25,725 nt of DNA from Schoenoplectus triqueter (taxonomy: Eukaryota; Streptophyta; Magnoliopsida; Poales; Cyperaceae): positions 1 to 25,725 of the forward strand of contig CAXKVV010001022.1 of the NCBI GenBank assembly GCA_964058805.1. The letters run 5' to 3'. Positions 18,063 to 25,725 of the stretch are shown piece after piece. Below the pieces are notes generated by a model. The model did not search any database. It was not told where the DNA came from and saw only the letters and a program-made list of their open reading frames with translations. Every line of letters begins with the position of its first letter. Position 1 is the stretch's first letter. Both the position numbers and the translations under genes were made by a program.

Positions 18063-19729
18063 TATAATTAGATATAAAAAAATATCGCATGATAATATGT
18101 ACGTCATTCTAATATGAAAAATATAAATCATTGAAATGTAAGAGATATCTAATAGAAATTATTAATTGGAATAATAACAATGACTTTCATCAATAAAAGA
18201 TGGGTTTAAATTGTAATATTAATTAAAGTCTGGCCATTAAATATATTTTTAACATTTAAACAACTTGTGTTTCAAAAAAATCCATGGCCAATGTTTTTTT
18301 CAACCATATCATCCAAAATCTCTTTTATATACACTGATATTAGTGGTGACGTTTAAAAATTAAGAAAGTAATAAAATATGTTCAAATGGCAACACTATAA
18401 TGACAAAAAATATTCAAATCTAAAAATAGCACTAAATGAGTAAATAAATTAATACTACATGAAATTTGCATCCCTGGTTTGAATTTTCACCATTTATGCC
18501 TACGTAATGCAAATCCGAGCCAAATAAAAAAAAACAAAGCTTAAAAATATTCATAAGCAATTGAACAAATATTGAGCTTATAAATTTAGAGTACATATCA
18601 ACTTCAAAAATACCAGTTCAGTGCAAAGATTTACTCACATCATCTCTTATGCTATGCGAATCTCGTGTATTCATCTTAATAAATCCTGGATCTTTCCTAT
18701 TTGAATGTAACAAGAAAGTTAATTTCAAACACTTTTAAAAATCTTACCAAACAACAAGACGATTGCATTATTTGTTTGATACTGGAATGTAGGTTCATCC
18801 ATAGTAATTTAAAGGATGTTATTTGCTTGTGCAACTTCTAACCACCCAAAATTCCACAGTAACTTCAGTTCTTAACAGCTATACCACCAGGTTCAATTTT
18901 GAGATTCCTAATCCATATGTAATTTCTAATATCAAGATTTGAGATTCATGAAGAGCAATCTGGTTGATTGAAATAGCTATATGACTGTAAATCGATTAAT
19001 TGCATTGCATTCTAAATATGTGACAGATTAGCTTTTTTTTAGGACTTTAAAAGAGGAACAAAGCATATAATGAAAAAGAAAATCAAGTAATATGCAATAT
19101 CCAATATACTTTAAAAGAGCAACTGATTTAAGACGAGATATTTTTGTTCAAGGCAAGAAGCAATCTTCCTCTCATATTTTTTTTCTTTTTATGTTAATTT
19201 CTTTATACATCAAGTAATATGCAATATATTTTATCCGTCTTTCCAAAATAGAGGTAAAAGAGAAGTGCAGAAGTAAAACATAATTAGTGCAGAAAAGAAA
19301 ATAAAAGACTATTAATTGAGTAATTTATGTTGATCATAAAAGAAGAAAGGATAACAATTTCCATGTTGATGAGCAATTAAAAGAACAAAGAGCAATTAAA
19401 TGTACATTCATTTTTCCTGCTATTATTTCTTGTACATAATTCCTGTGCTAACCTGTACCATACATACTATTAAAAATCTATTATTAGTCTAATTATGACC
19501 TGATTTTCAAACTTGATGGAAATAAATGAAAATCAACAGAACAGTCACAATAAGTTACCTAAATAGAGGCTGAGTAGGGAGTGATTTATATTATCCTACC
19601 TCTGAAATTGAAAGAAAAAGTGTGGAAAAGAAATTAAATATGAAACTAAATTAAAAACTAAAGTACGCACTTAATACAAATTAATGACGGTGTGGTACCA
19701 ATCTGATATTCTGATCTAGTTGCCGAACT
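18063..19729. other. Intergenic DNA, no gene seen
   Basis: No supported reading frame is present. The string ATCAAGTAATATGCAATAT occurs twice, near 19083 and 19210, about 127 bases apart. Otherwise nothing recognisable was found in 1.7 kb. Confidence 0.5.
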
Positions 19730-19732
19730 TTA

Positions 19733-19989
19733 GGGAGTGTTTGGCACTCAATGGAATAACAAAAAGTTGGAATATAATAGTTATTCCGACGAATTTTAGA
19801 CTAAGTAGAAGAGTGCGGAATAGTGCTAATCCGGTATACCAACTTATAGGTGGAATACCGGATTAGCTCTCGTCGGAATAGCGATTATTGTTTGATTATA
19901 TTATATTATTATGGCAATAATTAAGATTTAGTATTATTATATTATTATATTATATTTATGATTATAATTTATTATTATATTAATATTAT
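19733..19989. mobile_element. PIF/Harbinger-like element, copy 2, right end lost
   Basis: It starts GGGAGTGTTTGGCACTC directly after TTA (19730-19732). It matches copy 1 at 6767 for about 260 bases, including the near-identical core around AAGTAGAAGAGTGCGGAAT and the start of the ATT tract. Similarity ends near TTAATATTAT (19989). No inverted right end or second TTA is found downstream. Confidence 0.75.
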
Positions 19990-20209
19990 ATTATAAATGG
20001 GCCACCTCTTATTCTAATTTATTTTTCAGACCTTGCAATTTATCTATGCAAACTAAAAGGTAATAATAATTGCTCGAACTATAAAAATAAAGAAACAACA
20101 AATAAATTTGCTAGCCAAACTTCCAGCAAGGAAGCATTATAAAATACTAATCAAGGGCCATTGATTTTTTTTCTTTAATCGAAAATAATTTACCACATTA
20201 AGCAAATGC

Positions 20210-20530
20210 TGAAAATATGGGTAGCTACTCGGATGATTCCAGTCGCGACCACGATCAAATCTTGATGCACGACAATTCAGTCTTGTTTTCGTCCGATCTA
20301 GCCATCCTGAGTGGACTGTACTACCTCAATGACTGTCTGGTCCACTTCTTCTTCCATTTCCCCAACCCCCCTCGATCTTTCTCACGAGGCTCTGCTCCTG
20401 CTGTTGTTCCGGTCGACGATTGGAAAGTGACATGGAAAGAGAGGGTTCAGGAGGAAGAGCGAGGTACTGGGATCGATAAGCCGAGCAGTTAGGGGTTTGA
20501 GAGAGATAGAGACGAAGGCCATGGATTAGA
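20210..20530. other. GC-richer gene-like island, possible exon relic
   Basis: About 300 bases of distinctly higher GC content sit in AT-rich DNA. The + strand has a 91-codon frame (ATG at 20217, stop at 20490-20492) starting MGSYSDDSSRDHDQ. The minus strand reads like a plant gene start: a CT-rich leader (CTCTATCTCTCTCAAACCCC) followed by several short frames, including MEEEVDQTVIEVVQSTQDG. Neither frame is a protein I can name, and no adjoining exon is seen. Strand and function are unresolved; it may be a 5' gene fragment. Confidence 0.35.
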
Positions 20531-21822
20531 GCGTTTTTATTGGTGTCGATTGTTAAAATTAAATTTTTATGTTATGTCATCAATTAATAATTTATTTTAA
20601 AAATGACATTCTGAATAGAATGAAATTGTCAAAATAGCACTTTCGTAATTAATTTTTTATTTCTTCGCTGACGTGGTTTGTCAAATTTAGATAATTATCT
20701 AATTTTGTCCAGTCTCTACATCTCTGAAATTCAAATGACAATTATCAAATGAGATTTGACAATGAAATGCAGATGGTCTTAGTCTAGATTTTTGTTTTGG
20801 GAATGAAAGGGAGCGATGCTAAAAATTGGAAAGCGAACAACAAAGCGAAGGTCATAATGGAGAGGAAGTTTTAATACCGGACAGAATCTCAATCGTTGAA
20901 ATTAATAAAATTTAGTCTCAACTGTTATATAAAAGATAAAATTATCATGACAAAAAATAAATTCTCTAATTTTTAGCTGCTTTATATAATAGCATAAATT
21001 ATCTAATTCTATATTATAAAGAATTGGCCGGATAACAAATTGAAAATGTATTGAACTATACCAATGATCAGCGAATAAAATAATTAACAACATACATTTT
21101 TCTTCTCCATCATCATCATTTTACTTCTATTATGCATATTATATAATAGAGGAAAATTTTCGCACCTTTAAATTTATCTCCCGTTCCTATCCCCCAACTG
21201 TCAAACCTTCTTACTCTGTTATTTTATTTAATCACGTGTTAAAAAAACTCTGTCTCCTTTTTCATTTCCCCGCTCCTCCCTCTCCTTCCATTCATCTTTC
21301 TCCGTCTTTTCTCTATTTCTCCCCTTATCTCTTCATCTACTCCATTTTATCTCTTCTTCGCCCATCTCTCTTTGTTCTTATCTCTCGCTCCACACAATTT
21401 CAGTTTTAAGATTCTCCTTTGACTGCTTGGTTGTGTCTGTCAGCCCCCTACCCCTGTGGCCCTATCTCTCGACGACGATCAACTAGCTCTAAAAATACAT
21501 AATTGAATGGTGATGAATTATTCGCAATCGATTGATGAATTAAATTAAGTAAAAGATTTTGTAATCATCATAGTCATGATCTCCATACGTTTCTAATTTT
21601 ATAACAAAAATCATTCAATATTTTATCGTTGTGATCTTTCATACAAATTTAACGGCCATGATTTGTCTAGCATCATAGGCCAATTAAAATTTTCAAATTG
21701 TCATGAAAATTAGTATTTAGTTGATTTCCATCACTAACTTTATTTTTATTATTTTTATATATTTTTAGGAAAAAATTATATTTTTTAAATATTGTGTGTG
21801 GTTTGATGTCATTAGATATGAA
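20531..21822. other. Intergenic DNA with a CT-rich tract
   Basis: No gene is seen. Positions 21170-21480 are strongly CT-rich on the + strand (CCCCGCTCCTCCCTCTCCTT within), like a leader or promoter region without a following frame. The stretch 20527-20785 may be a decayed small element: its right end reads, inverted, AAGACCATCTGCATTTCATT. Its left end matches only weakly. Confidence 0.4.
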
Positions 21823-22019
21823 TAGGGCTGCACAAAATAGCTCGAGCTCGTAGCTCGACTCGAGCTCAGCTCAGACTCGAACTAATCTGACTCAAGCTAA
21901 TCTGACTCGAGCTCAATTGGCTTGAGCTGATCTGACTCGGCTGAAAAATGAGTTGATCCCGAGTTCACGCCAACTCGCTCGTCATCTCGCTCACATATCA
22001 TTTGTATATAAAAATTTAT

Positions 22020-22440
22020 TTCCGACGCTCAGCCGACCCTAACCCTAAATTTTTTTTCACGAATCTGCCGCTCTCTTTTTCTCTTTCTCCGTTCCTCTCT
22101 GAAGTCCAGCGATTCCACTCGCCCTCGCCACTGTCGCTAGCGATTCCACTCGCCCTCTAAGACAGTCGCCACTCTCTGAGACAGTCGTCGGCTCATCGCT
22201 CGCACTCCACAGCAGTCACCAAATCGCAGCTCCTCTAGTCTGGTTCCGATCGGCACCTCTGAAGGCTCTGACCTCTCGGACTCTCTCCCCTGATCGCAGC
22301 AGTGAGCAGTCACCACTCACCAAATCATAGACTTCCGATTGTGCTTCTCCAACTACACAGTGAGCTGTCACTACTCTTTATCTTTCTCTCTTTCTCTCTT
22401 TTCTTCAACTACTCTTTCTCTCAACTGATCCCACGATGTG
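22020..22440 (+). other. GC/CT-rich leader-like island within the hAT element, with telobox-like motif
   Basis: This is rich in C, T and G in contrast with the rest of the window. It begins with ACCCTAACCCTAAA (22036-22049), matching the telo-box found in many plant housekeeping-gene promoters, then CT-rich leader-like sequence. AGCGATTCCACTCGCCCT occurs twice, 31 bases apart (22108 and 22139). It may derive from the 5' region of a host gene captured by the element. No long reading frame survives. Confidence 0.5.
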
Positions 22441-22544
22441 AAGAGGATCCATGGTTTCAAACCCGCAATACCTTGAAATAAGTACCCAAATGTGGATCAA
22501 CCACTAGTAATCAACACATCACAATAGCTTAGAAGATATATCTT

Positions 22545-22860
22545 TGCAAGTTATGTATTTGTTATGTACTAGAATGTTATGTATTTGTTATGTGTTTAAA
22601 CTTCACAATTTTATTTTTATGTTATGTATTTGTTGTGTTATGTATGTGTTATGTTTATGTATTTGTTGTGTTATGTATTTATTTTGTTGTGTATTTATGT
22701 ATTTGTTATGTTATGTATTTGGTGTTGTTAGTATAGAATGTTATTGTTATTGTATTTTATTGTGAATTTATGCTTGTAGTTTTTGTTATTTTTCCGTCTT
22801 TAATTATTGGTTGTGTTATGTATTTGTTATCTTTTAGGTTATTGTCAATGATATTTGTTT
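22545..22860 (+). repeat. Degenerate GTTATGTATTTGTT minisatellite
   Basis: More than ten imperfect copies of TTATGTATTTGT or TGTTATGTATTTG have irregular spacing, and sequence quality fades toward 22860. The 73-codon Cys/Tyr-rich frame across it is a by-product. Confidence 0.85.
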
Positions 22861-23147
22861 GTAATTTTTTGTATTTATCTGTTTAATTTTCATAATTGCT
22901 TGCTATTCGGTTCCCAAAAAAAAATCATTTGCTGGTTGTTCAAACAAAAGTGAGGAGGTAAGTGAGAACACGAGCTAAAATATCGAGTTGCGAGCTGGCT
23001 CGAGCTGGAGCGAGCTGAGTTCGAGCTAGAAGTTCAGCTCGGATGTACCTTGTATAACTCGCTCAATCCAGCTCGTATAGCGAGTGAGCTGAGTTCGAGT
23101 TGATGTCAACTCGCTCGAACTCAGCTCAGTTGCAACCTAGATATGAA

Positions 23148-24960
23148 TCAAAAAGCTTAAATTAAATAGGGATGCCTCCATTAACATATTAAAGTAATAA
23201 AAAACTGGATATGAATTTTCATCAGTGTGTGTGCTCATCAGTACAACTATTTATTGTGTGCATGGTCAGTGGCGTGTGACTAACCACGTCATCTTTAACT
23301 AAGAGGCCCACAACTTCTTACCTGCGTGCTTTCTCAATATTTACACGCTAATGACATTAATTATGCACGTTGATGCCAATTTTTTTAGTAGTGACGGTCA
23401 TCATTTTTAAAAATGAGTTTTCTTATACTCTGAATGTTGATATCTCTAACAAAAGGTGTTCATAGTTCATTTGACATGTGTTCATATATCTGTATAAATG
23501 TTCATATAGCTAGTAAAAAATGAGAGATTTTTCTAAATGATTTTTGTAGGAATACAGTTAGCACGCCCTATATAATAATCGTCATTATTATTTATATCAT
23601 CGTCATACAACTCAGCATTTCCCTAGCTACTCTCAGTATTTACGAAAAAAAATATTTATCTCAACATTTTTTTTGCAATAATAGCAATCGTTAAATTCCT
23701 AACTAAATAATTAATCCTCTATTGTTTTAATTTTTTTTATATTCAGCTTCATTTTTTTTTTGATAAAGTGGTTAAACCACCTGTTTCATAAGTGAAACGA
23801 AAGTTTAATTGAGTACCACATCCTGGTACTCTAGGGTCAAGATAGAAGTGTAAACAAAATGTCTAAACAATTTATTATAAAAACTGCCAGTAGTAAAACT
23901 AAAGTACCAGTTTCTAAAAAACTTGCATCACTGACCAAACATTTTAAAAGTCTACTTATAGAATTTAATGCTAAGTAATCTTCTCCTCAAACTTAAACGG
24001 ATGTTACGTTTAATTTCCAGCTTTTCATACCCTGCTGCACAAAATAAAACACAAAAGAAACATAACATCCAGAACATTCAGAAACAAAGTATTCAGCTTC
24101 ATTTTGAATTGTCAAATGAGCTCATATATTTGATTGGCCAGGACGCATCAACGTTAACTTTATCTCTCCCCTCTTCTATTTGGTGTGTCGGTACATACTA
24201 GCTAGCTAGCAATGAATTTAATTATATATTCCCGTAATCCGTATATCAAAAATTACATTGATGCTTGGTACATGCTTCATCTAGGATCGATTTAAACCAG
24301 TTTCTTAATTTCAATGTTTTTGTTATAGAAAGAATGTAAATTATTACTAGTGCAATAGAAGTAATACAAGGATTTTAATTTCTTCTAGTTACAACAGAAG
24401 CATGTGCAACATAGCTTATGATTAAGGGAGGACCAAAGAGAGAAACGACAAATCCACATGCCCTTCATTGCTCTAATCTTCTATGTGAAAATAGAAAAGA
24501 AATGTGCCCAAGCATATTCTCTTCATTCTTTATTTATTTATTTTTTCTCCTTTCTTGTTGCTACTGATAGATCATAGATGGCTATATTTTTGATAAAATT
24601 TAACGAGTGACGGAGTATGATAAGTTAGATTACTTTTGACTTTCGTTTACCTATTAAGTTATATCTAAAGTGTAAAATTTACTGAACGATAAATATCTAT
24701 TGAAACAACAATAAATTGGGTATGGTAGAATGGTAGGTATAGAGTTTTATATGAAGCTGTATCAGCAATTCAGCACTTCTTCCTAAAGTTCACAGCAATG
24801 TTACAAGTAGAATCGATCACACTAAAAATGAAAGAGAAAAGTGACAAATGTAGCCGTCGGAGCATACGTACGTACAAATCGAACTTGAGCACCCAAATGC
24901 TCTTATTTTTTAGGTAAATTAATCCAAATATGAATACATGTTGAGGACGGATGCCTAGAA
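23148..24960. other. Intergenic DNA between the hAT element and the proline-rich gene
   Basis: No supported gene. The 77-codon frame at 23968-24201 is not recognisable. Because the gene at 24961 is on the minus strand, this contains its 3' untranslated region and terminator. AT-rich motifs such as AATAAG (minus strand, near 24907) could be polyadenylation signals, but none is decisive. Confidence 0.45.
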
Positions 24961-25725
24961 TTAATTAGCTGTTGGCGGCTTATATGGCGGCTTTCCATAA
25001 GGATCTGGCTTTGGCTTTGGCAAGTATCCGGGATCAGGTTTGGGTTCAGGAGTGGGATGCGGCATTGGTTTTGGCTCAGGTTTTGGTTCTGGGTAGGGTC
25101 CTGGCTTCGGTTTTGGCTCCGGCTTAGGCTCCGGTTTGGGCTCCGGTTTGGGCTCCGGCTTAGGCTTTGGTTTGGGCTCCGGTTTGGGCATCGGCTTAGG
25201 CTCTGGTTTAGGTTCAGGCTTAGGCTCCGGCTTTGGTTTAGGCTCAGGTTTTGGTTCACTGTACGGACTTGGTTTCGGTTTAGGCTCCGGTTTGGGCTCC
25301 GGCTTAGGCTCCGGTTTGGGCATCGGCTTAGGCTCCTTTTTGGGCTCAGGTTTTGGTTCACCATATGGAGTTGGCTTTGGTTTAGGCTCTGGTTTAGGTT
25401 CCGGTTTAGGCTCCGGCATAGGCTTCGGCTTAGGTTCTGGTTTAGGCTCCGGCTTAGGCTCAGGTTTGGGCTCCGGTTTAGGCTCTGGCTTTGGTTTAGG
25501 CTCAGGTTTTGGTTCACCATATGGACCTGGCTTCGGCTTAGGCTCCGGCTTAGGTTCCGGTTTAGGTTCCGGCTTAGGCTCAGGTTTAGGCTCTGGCTTT
25601 GGTTTAGGCTCAGGTTTTGGTTCCGGGTAGGGACCTGGCTCCGGTTTAGGCACCGGCTTAGGCCTCGGTTTAGGCTCCGGCTTGGGCTCCGGTTTGGGCT
25701 CTGGTTTAGGCTCCGGTTTTGGTTT
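24961..25725 (-). CDS. Repetitive proline-rich (Pro-Glu-Pro-Lys) protein, probable cell-wall protein, N-terminus missing
   Basis: The frame is open from the window edge to a TAA at 24961-24963, giving 254 residues. No ATG start is visible: position 25651-25653 is GTG coding an internal Val, so the start and any signal peptide lie beyond the window. Nearly every second residue is Pro, alternating with Lys and Glu as PEPKPEPK. The array is punctuated by five PY units ([30 protein letters not shown]) at about visible residues 31, 67, 119, 153 and 209, with Met or His replacing residues at a few points. The last 45 residues are less regular and end [14 protein letters not shown]. Plant secreted proline-rich proteins of the cell wall have this style, and PPYKPP resembles wall PRP motifs. 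There is no extensin SPPPP motif and no eight-Cys domain. Secretion and wall location are inferred. The strict codon alternation opens other frames on both strands, which are not genes. Confidence 0.8.
   Translation of the reverse strand, partial: KPKPEPKPEPKPEPKPEPKPRPKPVPKPEPGPYPEPKPEPKPKPEPKPEPKPEPKPEPKPEPKPKPGPYGEPKPEPKPKPEPKPEPKPEPKPEPKPEPKPKPMPEPKPEPKPEPKPKPTPYGEPKPEPKKEPKPMPKPEPKPEPKPEPKPKPSPYSEPKPEPKPKPEPKPEPKPEPKPMPKPEPKPKPKPEPKPEPKPEPKPEPKPKPGPYPEPKPEPKPMPHPTPEPKPDPGYLPKPKPDPYGKPPYKPPTAN

Larger units (their letters stand above)
21823..23139. mobile_element. hAT-superfamily non-autonomous element with gene-like cargo
   Basis: The ends are TAGGGCTGCAC on the left and, inverted on the right, TAGGTTGCAACTGAGC. 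The element is flanked by a perfect 8-bp duplication GATATGAA (21815-21822 and 23140-23147), the hallmark of hAT transposons. Both subterminal regions (21838-21998 and 22972-23130) are crowded with CTCGAGCT/GAGCTGAGTTCGAG motifs, the usual arrangement of transposase-binding repeats in this superfamily. At 1,317 bp no transposase frame is present. Between the subterminal regions lie a GC-rich leader-like island and a TTATGTATTTGT repeat, described separately. Confidence 0.9.

Noticed and set aside
22544..22765. 73-codon Cys-rich frame that might suggest a small secreted peptide
   Set aside because: The cysteines come from a TTATGTATTTGT-type minisatellite inside the hAT element.
23760..23960. 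Possible tRNA-derived SINE near GATAAAGTGGTTAAACC
   Set aside because: The start resembles an A box, but no B box or poly-A tail was found at suitable spacing, and no second copy is present.
24903..25520. Minus-strand 205-codon frame of Asn-Leu-Ser-Leu-Asn-Gln repeats
   Set aside because: This is another shifted reading of the same proline-rich repeat. It is shorter and has no initiator or sensible composition.
25136..25630. Plus-strand 164-codon frame of Gly-Ser-Gly-Leu repeats
   Set aside because: It is the complement of the Pro-Glu-Pro-Lys repeat; the regular codon alternation keeps other frames open. The minus frame continues to the window edge and has a non-repetitive C-terminus, so it is the gene.

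Overview
The window looks like gene-poor, AT-rich nuclear DNA from a flowering plant. It holds LTR retrotransposons primed by the plant-type initiator-Met tRNA site, plant-style hAT, Mutator-like, PIF/Harbinger-like and Helitron remnants, long (TA)n and (ATT)n tracts, and one repetitive proline-rich protein gene of plant cell-wall type. I see no bacterial gene organisation, and no rRNA or tRNA gene. I cannot fix the species, or even monocot versus eudicot, from sequence alone.

Layout. Positions 1-2934 are AT-rich intergenic DNA with a foldback MITE (621-991) and a short non-autonomous Helitron (1478-1795). Positions 2935-10559 are a nested transposon stack. The outer layer is a decayed Copia-type element: a 236-bp LTR and primer site at 2935-3185, and an RNase H tail, polypurine tract and truncated LTR at 10347-10559. 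Inside it lie a Ty3-type reverse transcriptase fragment (3881-4264), an antisense coding-like fragment of unknown identity (4404-4901), and a second retroelement of Ty3 type. This second element has two LTRs (4967-5341; 6535-8052), a decayed gag-protease reading frame (5374-6474), and a second primer site after the right-hand LTR. A 1.1-kb PIF/Harbinger-like element (6767-7910) split the right-hand LTR. Two near-perfect hairpin elements of about 400 bp (8908-9310; 9332-9733) and a TA-rich microsatellite follow.

Positions 10560-21822 are mostly AT-rich intergenic DNA with dispersed repeats: a second copy of the foldback MITE, a pair of unnamed about 360-bp repeats, two possible hAT-like elements, a reversed Helitron end, a truncated second copy of the PIF/Harbinger-like element, and two GC- or CT-rich gene-like islands (15690-15985; 20210-20530). 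Positions 21823-23139 are a well-delimited hAT element with a perfect 8-bp target duplication and a GC-rich, leader-like island inside.

The only reading frame I regard as a likely functional gene is at the right edge, on the minus strand (24961-25725). It is the C-terminal 254 residues of a protein built from Pro-Glu-Pro-Lys repeats punctuated by Pro-Tyr; its N-terminus lies outside the window. No genes here visibly work together in a pathway; the organisation is that of transposons inserted in one another. I did not find a clear new multi-gene system. The most informative items are the nested stack with its readable insertion order, the LTR followed by a second primer site, the paired hairpin elements, and the gene-like cargo in the hAT element.
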